Assembly: GCA_947628965.1 (NCBI GenBank)
Contig: CANRBV010000011.1
Coordinates: 1-36,429 of the forward strand
Direction of reading: 5' to 3'
DNA length: 36,429 bases
Origin: an uncultured Bacilli bacterium
GTDB taxonomy: Bacteria; Bacillota_I; Bacilli_A; RF39; UBA660
Numbering within the stretch: position 1 is the first letter of the stretch; each line of letters begins with the position of its first letter. Below the pieces are notes generated by a model. The model did not search any database, had not been told where the DNA came from, and saw nothing but the letters and a program-made list of their open reading frames with translations. Made by a program: the position numbers and the translations under genes. Of this stretch, positions 19,125 to 29,656 are shown in pieces.

Positions 19125-21122
19125 CTACTCTAAATTGTCTAATTCTTTTATGGCTTTTTCAAGTTCTTCTTTTGTCATTTTTGTATAACCTTTAATTTTA
19201 TTTGCTTTAGCAATCTCTCTTAATTTTAATAAAGATGGTTCATCTTCTTTTAAAGATTCTAAGTTTTCTTCAATTTTACCTGTAGTAACAAGAGATTCAA
19301 TCTCTTCTTTCGTTAATGTTTCTCTTTCTATTAACGCTTTACTTAAAGTCATTACTAAATCTTCATTATCGCTCAATATTTTTTTAGCATCTTTATAACA
19401 ATTTTCAATAATTTTGCGAACTTCTCTATCAATTTCTAAAGCAACTTGGTCAGAATAATTTTTCGTTTTATTATAATCTCTTCCTAAAAAGACACCTTCA
19501 CTTTTTTGTTCATATTGCATCGGTCCAAGTTCACTCATACCATATTCAGAAACCATACTACGAGCAATATTTGTTGCTTTTTTAAAATCATCACTTGCTC
19601 CTGTTGTAATTTCACCTAAGAATAATTCTTCTGCGGCACGACCTCCAAGCAAACCCGTAATTGTTGCAAGTAATTCTTTTTCAGTCATAACAGATATCTT
19701 TTCTTCTTTTGGAAGCATCATCGTATATCCTCCTGCCATACCACGAGGAATAATGGTTATTTTGTGAACTTCATTAGCATCTTCTAACTTAATCCCTATA
19801 ACCGCATGGCCTGATTCATGAATACTTACGAGTTTCTTTTCTTTATCTGTAATTTTACGACTTGTTTTCGCAGGGCCCATTAATACACGATCGGTTGCCT
19901 CATCGATATCATCCATCGTAATAGCATTTTCATCTTTTCTTACGGCAAGCAACGCTGCTTCATTAAGTAAGTTTTCTAGATCTGCTCCACTAAATCCTGG
20001 AGTTCTAGCACTTACATTTTCCAAACTTACATTTTTATCTAATATTTTATTACGGGCATGTACTTTTAAAATAGCTTCTCTTTCTTTCGTATCAGGTAAG
20101 TTAACGGTAACTTGTCTATCAAATCTTCCTGGTCTTAATAAAGCAGGGTCCAAAACATCTGGTCTATTGGTTGCAGCAATAATAATAATTCCTTCATTTG
20201 CTCCAAACCCATCCATTTCTGTAAGCAATTGGTTTAATGTTTGTTCACGTTCATCATGGCCTCCACCAAGTCCAGCTCCCCTTTGACGACCTACTGCATC
20301 AATTTCATCAATAAAGATTAAACATGGAGCATTTTTCTTAGCTTCTTTAAACATATCTCTTACACGACTTGCACCTACACCAACGAATAATTCTACGAAA
20401 TCAGAACCACTAATATAATAAAATGGTACATTAGCTTCTCCTGCAACTGCTTTAGCTAACAATGTTTTACCTGTTCCTGGAGGGCCTACTAATAGAACAC
20501 CTTTAGGTATTCTTGCTCCTAACTTTTGAAATTTTTTAGGATTTTTTAAGAAGTCAATAAGCTCTGAAACTTCTTCTTTTTCTTCTTTAAGTCCAGCGAC
20601 ATCACTAAATTTAGTTGTTCCTCCATCTTCGGACAATTTGGCACGACTTCTACCAAAATCCATGGAATTTTTATTACTTCCTGCCATTTTAGTAATTAAA
20701 ATGTAAGAAGCACCAATAATGATTACTAAAGGCAAGAAATTTATAATGATGTAAAGTAAAGATATAGAGCCTGGATCTTTGTTTGTTTCATATACTTTTA
20801 AATCATGTTCTTTAGCATAATTGGTAATCTCTGTTAAATCTTCTTCAACAACTTTAGCCGAAAAACTTTCTTTTTCCTTATAATTTGCTAGTTTTCCTTC
20901 AATATAGTAAACAGAATCATTACTTTTTGGAGTTATCGTAATTTCCGTTACATTACTTTTTTCTAACTCACTTAAAAGTTCTCCTGTTGTTAAACTATGA
21001 TTGATTGTTCCCCCAAAATTTAATATGGTTAATACAAAAAAGATAACCACTATTAATACTAAATAAGGAAATAAATTTTTAATGGTGTTATTATTATTAT
21101 TTTTCATATTCATTCTCCTCAC
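19125..21122 (-). CDS. ftsH: ATP-dependent zinc metalloprotease FtsH
   Basis: [21 protein letters not shown] region, HESGH zinc motif. Confidence 0.97.
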   Translation of the reverse strand: MRRMNMKNNNNNTIKNLFPYLVLIVVIFFVLTILNFGGTINHSLTTGELLSELEKSNVTEITITPKSNDSVYYIEGKLANYKEKESFSAKVVEEDLTEITNYAKEHDLKVYETNKDPGSISLLYIIINFLPLVIIIGASYILITKMAGSNKNSMDFGRSRAKLSEDGGTTKFSDVAGLKEEKEEVSELIDFLKNPKKFQKLGARIPKGVLLVGPPGTGKTLLAKAVAGEANVPFYYISGSDFVELFVGVGASRVRDMFKEAKKNAPCLIFIDEIDAVGRQRGAGLGGGHDEREQTLNQLLTEMDGFGANEGIIIIAATNRPDVLDPALLRPGRFDRQVTVNLPDTKEREAILKVHARNKILDKNVSLENVSARTPGFSGADLENLLNEAALLAVRKDENAITMDDIDEATDRVLMGPAKTSRKITDKEKKLVSIHESGHAVIGIKLEDANEVHKITIIPRGMAGGYTMMLPKEEKISVMTEKELLATITGLLGGRAAEELFLGEITTGASDDFKKATNIARSMVSEYGMSELGPMQYEQKSEGVFLGRDYNKTKNYSDQVALEIDREVRKIIENCYKDAKKILSDNEDLVMTLSKALIERETLTKEEIESLVTTGKIEENLESLKEDEPSLLKLREIAKANKIKGYTKMTKEELEKAIKELDNLE

Positions 21123-22443
21123 TCATTTCATATTTATATATTATATCATAAAATTCATCTATATTTTTATCAAACTTTGATTTTTTTAATCCTGGTATCC
21201 ATAAAATTGTTCCATTACTATCTGTAACTATAGGATAAGTATCTCTTTTACTCATGGGCACTTTTTCATCAATAAAGATTTTATTTATTTTTTTTGTACC
21301 CTGCATATTCTTAACTTCCATAGCATCTTCCCTTTTTCTTGTTCTTATTTTTAAAGGAAGAGTAATTTCCTTCGAATTTAATCGTAAAAGATAATTACTT
21401 TTTACTATATCCGTATTATCAATTTTAACAATTTTTTCATTTTCGCTTAATTTAACACAATCTTCTAATATATATTCTTCTCTAACCAAACTTTTTTTAT
21501 GTTTAAAAAATAAAGTATCGAATTCTTTTAAAAGAATTTTATTTAGAGGTAAATTTATTTCTACATTAGGTTTTTTTGATTCACATAATTTTAATATATT
21601 GTCTACGTGTGCATCACAAATATTTTCTAGATTATCTTGATATTCCTCTTTTAATATATATTCGATGATTCGCTTTTTTATAAGTGGCTCTAACTTATTT
21701 AATTCGCGCAAATTTACTTTACCAAAACTCATGGTTTTCGTCAAGGCATCTTCTGTCTTTTTTTGTAGATAAGCCTCTATATTTTCTAATTCCTCACTTA
21801 ATTTTAAATATTTTAAATGAATATTTTTATTTTCTTTTTTTAAAAAGGGAAGTATATATTTTCGATAGCGATTCCTTGTATGTTTATCACTCTCGTTAGA
21901 TTGATCAATACAATAAGAAATATGATTTCTTTTACAATAGATAAGAATATCTTCTTTCGTTACATACACAAGAGGTCTTATTAAATCATAATCTGCAAAA
22001 TGGGTTATTTTTTTAAAACCAGCATAACCTGCTAAAGAGCTTCCTCTAGTAATATGCATTAGTATCGTTTCTACTAAATCATCGCCATGATGGGCAGTGA
22101 GCAAAAGAGAGGCATGATACTTTTTTACTATTTCTTTAAAAAAAGCATATCTTTTTTTTCGTGCAACGGCTTCAAAATTCGTATTTTGTTGAATATTTAG
22201 AGTAATAGAATCAAAAATACAATGATTTTCTTCTACTTTTTGTTTTACAAAAATTTCTTCTGCATCACTTTGTTCTCTTACATGATGATTTACATGAGCA
22301 CAAATTATAGTTAAATGGTATTCTTCTTTTAATTTTAATAAAATGTCAAAAAGGCACATTGAATCAGGGCCTCCTGAAAGTCCCAAAACAACAATTGAAT
22401 TCTTTTTTAGTGTTTTTTTTAAAAATTCCCATGTATATTTCAT
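21097..22443 (-). CDS. tilS: tRNA(Ile)-lysidine synthase
   Basis: [11 protein letters not shown]-loop, [25 protein letters not shown]. Confidence 0.95.
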   Translation of the reverse strand: MKYTWEFLKKTLKKNSIVVLGLSGGPDSMCLFDILLKLKEEYHLTIICAHVNHHVREQSDAEEIFVKQKVEENHCIFDSITLNIQQNTNFEAVARKKRYAFFKEIVKKYHASLLLTAHHGDDLVETILMHITRGSSLAGYAGFKKITHFADYDLIRPLVYVTKEDILIYCKRNHISYCIDQSNESDKHTRNRYRKYILPFLKKENKNIHLKYLKLSEELENIEAYLQKKTEDALTKTMSFGKVNLRELNKLEPLIKKRIIEYILKEEYQDNLENICDAHVDNILKLCESKKPNVEINLPLNKILLKEFDTLFFKHKKSLVREEYILEDCVKLSENEKIVKIDNTDIVKSNYLLRLNSKEITLPLKIRTRKREDAMEVKNMQGTKKINKIFIDEKVPMSKRDTYPIVTDSNGTILWIPGLKKSKFDKNIDEFYDIIYKYEMSEENEYEK

Positions 22444-22500
22444 ACAATCACCTAAATATGTTTTTCTATTGTAATGCTTCTAGTAAAAAAAAGCAATTTT

Positions 22501-23590
22501 TTACTTCTTTTTACTTTTTAAAACGGATTCCATAATAGGTAAAATATCTCCATCTAAAACTTTTAAAGCATTACTCGTTTCATAGCCACTTCGATTATCT
22601 TTTACCATTTTATAGGGTTCTAAAACATAGCTTCTTATTTGACTTCCAAAATTAATATTTTCCATATTACCTTTTAAATTCTTTTGTTCTTGTTCTTGCT
22701 TTTGTAGTTCCATTTCATAAAGTTTATTTTTTAATATTTTCATTGCTTGTTCTTTATTTTGCATTTGACTTCTTTCATTTTGACAAGTCACAACTATTTT
22801 AGTTGGCAAATGGGTGATACGAACTGCAGAATTTGAGGTATTAACACTTTGTCCCCCTGCTCCGCTTGAATGATAAACATCAATTTTTAAATCACTTTCT
22901 TTAATTTCAATATTGATTTCTTGATTATAGGAAGGAGTTACTAAAACGGATGCAAAAGAAGTATGACGTCGCGCATTAGAATCAAAAGGAGAAATGCGCA
23001 CTAAACGATGAACACCTTTTTCATTTTTAAAATAGCCATAAGCAAAAAGTCCTTTAATGTACATAGTAAAACTTTTAAGACCTGCCTCTTCTGCTTTTTG
23101 ACTTTCAATAATATCATAGGAATAACCATTATTTTCACAAAAACGCATATACATGCGAGCAAGCATACTTGCCCAATCGCATGATTCTGTACCTCCTGCT
23201 CCAGGATGAATTTCCAAATAACAATTTAATTTATCATATTCTTCATTTAATAAACAATTTATTTCCAGAGCATCTATTTCTTTTTCTAAAAGCTCTTTTT
23301 CTTCACAAATACTTGTCCATTCATTTTCTTCTAGAATAGAAATAAGTTCTAAATTATCAACAATATTTTTTTTAATTCTTTGATATTCTTCAATTTCTTT
23401 TTTTAAAAGCACTAATTCTTGATTTACTAAAGAAGCCTCTTCAATATCTTGCCAAAAATCTTCCCTTTTCGTTTTCTCCTCTAAAGAATGTAGTTCTTCT
23501 TCTTTTTTGGTTAAGTCAAAGAGACCTCCCTAAATCATCAATTCTTTCTAATAAATGATTAAAATCGTTTATTAATTCTTTTTTTTCCAT
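22501..23590 (-). CDS. prfB: peptide chain release factor 2, expressed by programmed +1 frameshift (24-aa leader to UGA at 23518-23516, then shift; 362 aa in total)
   Basis: minus: ATGGAAAAAAAAGAATTAATAAACGATTTTAATCATTTATTAGAAAGAATTGATGATTTAGGGAGGTCTCTTTGAC; main frame has GGQ (GAGGQSVN) and SPF (RISPFDSNARR). Confidence 0.97.
23515..23531 (-). promoter_or_regulatory. prfB programmed +1 frameshift signal (SD-like AGGGAGG, 3-nt spacer, CTT-TGA-C)
   Basis: AGGGAGG TCT CTT TGA C, same spacing as E. coli AGGGGGTATCTTTGAC. Confidence 0.95.
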
Positions 23591-23621
23591 TATTTTTTTC
23601 TCCTTGTACTTCTATTAATAT

Positions 23622-23680
23622 AAAAAAGCGCCATATCATAACTTAATAGCTATGATATAACGTTTCCCCAATAGTAGGCG
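23622..23680 (-). promoter_or_regulatory. structured leader / attenuator-like element upstream of prfB
   Basis: CGCC...GGCG closing helix, ATATCATA...TATGATAT hairpin with 3' TTTTTT, between a strong promoter and the prfB ATG. Confidence 0.6.
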
Positions 23681-23698
23681 TTACTTTTTTACATTTTG

Positions 23699-23727
23699 AT
23701 TATAATTCTTTTTTTTATAGATTACAA
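23699..23727 (-). promoter_or_regulatory. sigma-A-type promoter of prfB leader
   Basis: TTGTAA - 17 nt - TATAAT on minus strand. Confidence 0.75.
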
Positions 23728-23769
23728 GTTAAACTACAAAAAGGCAAAACATAGGCGCAATTTCTTTTT

Positions 23770-25386
23770 CTATTTTTCTAAAGTTTCCAAAACATTTGGC
23801 ACCAATTGTTTTTTTCGAGATAATAAATTTTTTACAAAATAACCTTGATGAAATTCTAAATTGTTAAAAACATCTTTCATTAAAGTATCACTTTGCGTGT
23901 CATAAAAAATATAAGAGCCATTTTTTTCAATATCAGTAATTAAAACAATGACAATATCAAATTTTCCACTTGCCATTTTATCAATTTCATTTATAAAAGT
24001 ATCTATATCGGATGCGATATCTTCATAATCCATCGTAAATATTTGACTAATACCAACAAACTTATTGTTTACCCTAAATGATTTAATATCCTCTTCTAAT
24101 AAATCTTCTGCTTTTTTGCCTTTAATTGAAAAACCAGCTTTTACCATATCATGACCATATTTTAAAATATCAACTTTAGCAATTTTAGCAAGTTCTTTTA
24201 CAACTTTTCGATCCATTTCTGTAGCAGTTACTGATTTTAAAAGTAAAGTATCCGATAAAATAGCTGACAACATAATTCCTGCCATGTCTTTAGGGATTTT
24301 AATATGATTTTCCATATACATTTGATAAATAATGGTACAAGTTGCTCCAACAGGCATACTTCTAAAATTAATAGGAACGGTAGTTCCCGCATTTACGAGA
24401 TTGTGATGATCAATAATTTCATCAACAATAGCTTCTTCGATACCATCAACACTTTGACTCAATCCATTATGATCGACTAAAATAACATGTAATCTTTCAA
24501 ATTGATTAACATCACTACTTTTAATTAAACCAAGGCATTTCAAAGATTTATTTACCACAGGAAAATTAGTATAGCCAAGTTTTTCCATTAATTCTAAAAA
24601 ATCAGTACGATAATCTAAATAATTAACACTTACAGGATTTTCTTCCATTTGAACAGAAGAAATATAATTCGAATAAATTAAATGACTAGAAGTATGATAA
24701 GTATCTAAATCCGTTTTAATGATACTTACTTTGTTTTCTTTTGCTTTTAAAAGTAATTTTTCATCAATTTCACAACCACCTGTTACAATAATTAATTGTA
24801 CTTTAGAGTCAATTGCATATTCTAAAACTTTATAGCGATCTCCTACTAACATAATATTTTCATGACTTAATTTAATATTTTCTAAAATAGTTTTACTTTG
24901 ATAAGCTGCAGCAATAATTTTACCATCAAATTCTTCTTGAAACTGTAAAATCATTTTTCCGTTAATTGCTTTTAAAATATTATCACTACTTGTTTTTAAT
25001 AAATCATGATCTCCATTAATAAATTGTTTGGCTAATTCTTTTAAAGTAACAAGTCCTTTTAATTTTTTAGATTCATCTACAATACAAATACCTGTTTCAG
25101 CTTCTTCTTGCATTAAAGAAAATGCATCAATAATAGAAGTTTTTTCATCTACCATACAATTTTTATTGTATTTCATATTTCGCACTTGAACCTTTACATC
25201 ATTTAAATATTCTGGTTCTTTTACATGAAAATAATTTAAAACATACTTTGTTTCATTATTAATATGCCCTAATACTTTTGGAATTGTATTAAAACCTAGT
25301 TGGTTTTTTAAATACGATAAACTAATACTTGCACACACAGTATCTGTATCAGGTCTTTGATGCCCTATTACATACGTTTTTTCCAT
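23770..25386 (-). CDS. manganese-dependent inorganic pyrophosphatase (DHH family) with CBS and DRTGG domains
   Basis: GHQRPDTDTVCAS, VDHNGLSQ, IDHHN; intervening CBS-like segments (KNCMVDEKTSIIDAFSLM...). Confidence 0.93.
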   Translation of the reverse strand: MEKTYVIGHQRPDTDTVCASISLSYLKNQLGFNTIPKVLGHINNETKYVLNYFHVKEPEYLNDVKVQVRNMKYNKNCMVDEKTSIIDAFSLMQEEAETGICIVDESKKLKGLVTLKELAKQFINGDHDLLKTSSDNILKAINGKMILQFQEEFDGKIIAAAYQSKTILENIKLSHENIMLVGDRYKVLEYAIDSKVQLIIVTGGCEIDEKLLLKAKENKVSIIKTDLDTYHTSSHLIYSNYISSVQMEENPVSVNYLDYRTDFLELMEKLGYTNFPVVNKSLKCLGLIKSSDVNQFERLHVILVDHNGLSQSVDGIEEAIVDEIIDHHNLVNAGTTVPINFRSMPVGATCTIIYQMYMENHIKIPKDMAGIMLSAILSDTLLLKSVTATEMDRKVVKELAKIAKVDILKYGHDMVKAGFSIKGKKAEDLLEEDIKSFRVNNKFVGISQIFTMDYEDIASDIDTFINEIDKMASGKFDIVIVLITDIEKNGSYIFYDTQSDTLMKDVFNNLEFHQGYFVKNLLSRKKQLVPNVLETLEK

Positions 25387-25400
25387 ATAACTTCTCCCTT

Positions 25401-27350
25401 TTATTCACTTTTCATTTCAAATAAAACATTTCTAAGTTCCATTGCTCTTTCGAAATCCAAATTCTTAGCAGCACTTTTCATTTCTTCTTCAATACGAAGC
25501 ATTAGTTTTTCTTTTTCTTTCTTACTCATCTTTTCTTCAGGAACAATTTTTTCTTCTGCATCATTACTAATGACTTCTTTAATTTCTTTTTCTATTGTCT
25601 TAGGTATTATACCATGTTCTTCGTTATATTTCATCTGAATTTCTCTTCTTCTTGACGTTTCTTTGATAGATTCATCCATGGCATCACTTATCGTATCTGC
25701 ATACATAATGACATGTCCATGTTCATTTCTTGCCGCCCTACCAATCGTTTGAATAAGACTTCTACCACTTCTTAAGAAACCTTGTTTATCGGCATCTAAA
25801 ATACAGATTAAACTTACTTCTGGAATATCTAGTCCTTCTCTTAAAAGGTTAATTCCAACAATACAATCATAAATTCCCATACGTAGTTCTTTTATAATTT
25901 TTAAACGTTCAAGAGTTTTAATCTCACTATGTAAGTAAGCTACTTTTATATTCATTTCTTTTAAATAATTAGTCAATTCTTCACTCATTCGAATGGTTAA
26001 AGTTGTAATTAAAACTCTTTCATTTCTTTCTTTTCGCAAATGTATTTCATTTATAATGTCATCAATTTGGCCAAGAGTCGGTCTAACATCAATTGTTGGA
26101 TCTAGTAGTCCTGTTGGACGAATGATTTGTTCAACGCACTTTCCATTCGTTTTTTCAAGTTCATAATCTCCAGGGGTAGCGGAAACATAAATGGCTTGAT
26201 TAATTTTACTTTCAAATTCATCATACTTTAAGGGACGATTGTCTAACGCACTTGGAAGACGAAATCCATAATCGACAAGAGTTTGCTTGCGCATCCTATC
26301 CCCATTATACATTCCTCTTACTTGCGGTAAAGTTACATGGGATTCATCAACCACTAATAAAAAATCTTTAGGAAAAAAATCGATTAAACAAGTAGGTGTT
26401 TCTCCTTCCCCTCTTAAAGCCAAATGTCTCGAATAGTTTTCAACACCACTACAAAAACCAGTTTCTTTTAGCATTTCAATATCATACAATGTTCTTTCCC
26501 TTAAACGTTGCTCCTCCAATAATTTATTTTGACTTTTCAATTCTTCTAAACGGCTTTTAAGTTCCTCTTCAATACGATGAATGGCTTCCTTCATTTTTTC
26601 ATCACTCGTAACAAAGTGACTTGCTGGAGAAATAGTTATCGTTTTTTTATTTTGAATGATTGCTCCTGTTACAGGATCAAAACTTTGAATGGATTCTACT
26701 TCATCGCCAAAAAGCGATATACGGATTCCATTTTGATGTTCATTAACTTGGATGATATCAATAACATCTCCTCTTACGCGGAAAGTTCCTCGGTGAAAAT
26801 CTATATCGCTTCTTTCATAAGTCATATCGACCAATTTATTAATTATAGTATTTCTAGAAATCGTATCACCAACGGTTAAAATAAGCATTTTGTTAATATA
26901 TTCTTCTTTTTCTCCAATACCATAAATACAAGAAACACTAGATACAACAATTGTATCAGGATTATTAATTAAGGAAGAGGTAGCAGCATGTCTTAATTCA
27001 TCTATTTCATCATTAATGGATGAATCTTTTTCAATATAAGTATCACTAGATGGCACATAAGCTTCTGGTTGATAATAATCGTAGTAACTAACAAAATATT
27101 CAACATGATTTTCTGGAAAAAGTTCTTTTAGTTCTGCATAAAGTTGCCCAGCCAGTGTTTTATTATGAGCTAAAACAAGTGTTGGTTTGTCAACTTGTTG
27201 TATCACATTAGCAATTGTAAAAGTTTTCCCTGTCCCCGTAGCCCCTAGCAAAACTTGTTCTCTTTTACCATTGTTAATACCTTCTACTAACTCTTTAATA
27301 GCTTCTGGTTGATCTCCACTAGGCTGATATTTTGATACTAAATGAAACAT
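25401..27350 (-). CDS. uvrB: excinuclease ABC subunit B
   Basis: [35 protein letters not shown]-terminal UVR motif; start at 27350 has SD AGGAGG. Confidence 0.97.
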   Translation of the reverse strand: MFHLVSKYQPSGDQPEAIKELVEGINNGKREQVLLGATGTGKTFTIANVIQQVDKPTLVLAHNKTLAGQLYAELKELFPENHVEYFVSYYDYYQPEAYVPSSDTYIEKDSSINDEIDELRHAATSSLINNPDTIVVSSVSCIYGIGEKEEYINKMLILTVGDTISRNTIINKLVDMTYERSDIDFHRGTFRVRGDVIDIIQVNEHQNGIRISLFGDEVESIQSFDPVTGAIIQNKKTITISPASHFVTSDEKMKEAIHRIEEELKSRLEELKSQNKLLEEQRLRERTLYDIEMLKETGFCSGVENYSRHLALRGEGETPTCLIDFFPKDFLLVVDESHVTLPQVRGMYNGDRMRKQTLVDYGFRLPSALDNRPLKYDEFESKINQAIYVSATPGDYELEKTNGKCVEQIIRPTGLLDPTIDVRPTLGQIDDIINEIHLRKERNERVLITTLTIRMSEELTNYLKEMNIKVAYLHSEIKTLERLKIIKELRMGIYDCIVGINLLREGLDIPEVSLICILDADKQGFLRSGRSLIQTIGRAARNEHGHVIMYADTISDAMDESIKETSRRREIQMKYNEEHGIIPKTIEKEIKEVISNDAEEKIVPEEKMSKKEKEKLMLRIEEEMKSAAKNLDFERAMELRNVLFEMKSE

Positions 27351-27419
27351 AAGTGCCTCCTTTTTTATAAAATATATAGCATAAATTTTCAATATAATAT
27401 TTTATCACTAAACTATAAA

Positions 27420-27452
27420 CAAAACAAGGAAACAACTATATGTTTCCCTGTT
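27420..27452 (-). terminator. intrinsic terminator
   Basis: minus: AACAGGGAAAC...GTTTCCTTGTTTTG. Confidence 0.5.
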
Positions 27453-27493
27453 CTTATTTTAAACTTTTTTTGATTTTTTATGTTAAAAATTTA

Positions 27494-27727
27494 TTAAAGC
27501 ATTTTTCTTTTTAAAGTATCTTCAACATCTGTTGAACCTTCAATATTTAAAGTATCCGTACCAAATATACCTTCTATACTAATCTCATAGTCTAAATAAT
27601 TATCAAATTTTTCTTTTTCTAATTTTAATTTTTTTTCACTTATCCCCTTATTCCGTTCTTCTTTTTGTTTATTTGAAAAACATTTTAATAAAATATAATT
27701 AATTTGTTGTAATTTTATTTCTAACAT
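27494..27727 (-). CDS. small hypothetical ORF, 77 aa
   Basis: Complete ORF overlapping the preceding ORF stop; low support. Confidence 0.35.
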   Translation of the reverse strand: MLEIKLQQINYILLKCFSNKQKEERNKGISEKKLKLEKEKFDNYLDYEISIEGIFGTDTLNIEGSTDVEDTLKRKML

Positions 27728-27921
27728 ATTTTTATTTCTTTTGATGAAATTTTATAAATATATAATTCCACAAAATCAACTGCTGCTATAAAAGATTGGG
27801 CTTCTTCTAATGAAAAATATTGAGAAATACTATTAATAAGTCCATTTAAATTTGAATGAAAATATAAATTCTTCATCTCTTTTTCCCCAATAACACAAAT
27901 TAATTTTTTAACTATTTCCAT
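27721..27921 (-). CDS. small hypothetical ORF, 66 aa, in frame with the mazF stop upstream
   Basis: Complete ORF; frame stays open upstream to the mazF TAG. Confidence 0.35.
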   Translation of the reverse strand: MEIVKKLICVIGEKEMKNLYFHSNLNGLINSISQYFSLEEAQSFIAAVDFVELYIYKISSKEIKIC

Positions 27922-27960
27922 TTCTAATGGATAAGCATGTCTTTGCCCTTTTTTGATAGA

Positions 27961-28293
27961 CTATAATTCTATTATTCCATTAATAATATCTATAATTTCT
28001 TCTAACTCTTCTTCTTTTATTTTTTCAACAAATGATAATTTTCTTGCTTTAAAATCAATACTTCTAATATGTTCACATAATACTGAACCTTTTACTTTTT
28101 TTGTGTTTATTAATTCATAATGGGTGAAAAATTTCTTTGTATTTGTAGTAATAGGACACAAAACTACTAATCCAGTATATTTATTATAAGTGTCTCTACT
28201 AATAACAATTGCTGGTCTTAATCCTGTTTGTTCATGTCCTTTAGTAGGTGCAAAATCCATATAACAAATATCACCTTGTTTTGGTATATACAT
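27961..28293 (-). CDS. MazF/PemK-family endoribonuclease toxin
   Basis: PKQGDICYMDFAPTKGHEQTGLRPAIVIS; VLCPITT; GSVLCEHIRSIDFKARKL. Confidence 0.93.
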   Translation of the reverse strand: MYIPKQGDICYMDFAPTKGHEQTGLRPAIVISRDTYNKYTGLVVLCPITTNTKKFFTHYELINTKKVKGSVLCEHIRSIDFKARKLSFVEKIKEEELEEIIDIINGIIEL

Positions 28294-28553
28294 TAATCAA
28301 ATTTTTCCTTTCCTAAATCTTCTCCCCAATCATATAATTCAACACTACCTTTTTCATTATTAGGCAATTTTTCAAACATTTTAAATCTTTCTTCTAAAGT
28401 TAAATGCCTTTTTTTAGATTTTGATATTATAATTCTATCTTTTTCTTGAATTAAATCAACCTTATCATTTGTCTTTAAATTTAGTGATTTTAAAAAACTA
28501 CTAGGGATTCTTATTCCATCAGAATTTCCCCACTTTTGAAGTCTTGCTTCCAT
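28293..28553 (-). CDS. MazE-family (AbrB-fold) antitoxin
   Basis: MEARLQKWGNSDGIRIPSSFLKSLNLKTNDKVDLIQEKDRIIIS; TAATG overlap with the toxin start. Confidence 0.92.
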   Translation of the reverse strand: MEARLQKWGNSDGIRIPSSFLKSLNLKTNDKVDLIQEKDRIIISKSKKRHLTLEERFKMFEKLPNNEKGSVELYDWGEDLGKEKFD

Positions 28554-28575
28554 GATATCATCTCCATTCATTTAT

Positions 28576-28604
28576 AGAATATACAAAGTTTATACATTTG
28601 TCAA
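28576..28604 (-). promoter_or_regulatory. mazEF promoter with direct repeat TGTATA in the spacer
   Basis: TTGACA - 17 nt - TATTCT; spacer carries TGTATA-AACTT-TGTATA. Confidence 0.7.
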
Positions 28605-28660
28605 TTATATTTTACTATTATTATATCCAAATTAATAATTATTACTAAAATTTAATCCCG

Positions 28661-29656
28661 TTATTCTCTATTACATCCTATATCTTTATGATTTAAATCT
28701 TTATAAATTGCGTAAGTTAAACATTTTAATCCACCATGACAGGATTCTGAATCCTCACAATTTTTACATTCATCAGGAATTTGATATTCTCTTAATTTCT
28801 TTAATACTTCATTATTTTTATATAAATCATACATCTTTTTTTCAAATAAGTTACCAACAACTATCGGCATTCTTCGACATGGAACTAAATCACCATTTTC
28901 CATAACAGTTAACAAACTATCTCCTGCTGTACATCCATAAGCAAAATCATTCGTCATTTGAAATTGCAAAGCTCGATACATTGAAATCGTCGTATTATTA
29001 TTTTTTATTTTTTTTAATTTGTTTCTCTCTTTACTCATAATAGATAAATATTCTCTTGTTTGCTTATAATTTAACGCTAAATCCTTATCTTCTGAATCAC
29101 CTAAAGGAATATATCTATCAGACCAAACATTGTTTACATCATATTTTCTAGCATATTTTACAACTTTAGGAAATTCTTTATAATTTAATTTAGTAGCAGT
29201 AAAGGAGATAGAGGTAAAAATATCTTGATTTCTTAAATTAACAATTCCTTTTGCGATTTTGTTATAAGTACCTTTACCTCTAATATAATCATTTGTTTTT
29301 TTGCCACCTTCTAAACTTACTTGAACATAATAAGGATTGTAACTTTTAATTTTTTTAGCAATCTCTTCCGTAATAAGAGTACCATTTGTAAGTATAGAAA
29401 AAGTAATGAAATCTTGATCTTTTTTTATGAGGTCTAAAATCTTAAATAAATGGGGATTACATAATGGTTCTCCACCAGTTATATTTATATGCCCTTTCAT
29501 TTTTAATTTTTTTAGTAATTCTTTAAATTGATTATATATATCAACTAACTCTTCATATTTTAATTGAATAGGTTTATGGGATTCTTGATAACAATGTAAG
29601 CATTTTAAATTGCAGTTTTCACTCAAATGCCATTGCAAAATAAATCTTTTTACCAA
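28661..29656 (-). CDS. radical SAM / SPASM-domain protein, TTG start, 331 aa
   Basis: CNLKCLHC (CxxxCxxC), NITGGEPL, C-terminal Cys cluster CRR...CKNCEDSESCHGGLKC...GC; TTG at 29654-29656 is preceded by GGAGG motifs. Confidence 0.85.
   Translation of the reverse strand: MVKRFILQWHLSENCNLKCLHCYQESHKPIQLKYEELVDIYNQFKELLKKLKMKGHINITGGEPLCNPHLFKILDLIKKDQDFITFSILTNGTLITEEIAKKIKSYNPYYVQVSLEGGKKTNDYIRGKGTYNKIAKGIVNLRNQDIFTSISFTATKLNYKEFPKVVKYARKYDVNNVWSDRYIPLGDSEDKDLALNYKQTREYLSIMSKERNKLKKIKNNNTTISMYRALQFQMTNDFAYGCTAGDSLLTVMENGDLVPCRRMPIVVGNLFEKKMYDLYKNNEVLKKLREYQIPDECKNCEDSESCHGGLKCLTYAIYKDLNHKDIGCNRE

Noticed and set aside
22501-23412. prfB as a truncated or pseudogenised gene
   Set aside because: The missing N-terminus is present upstream in the other frame with an intact canonical +1 frameshift site.
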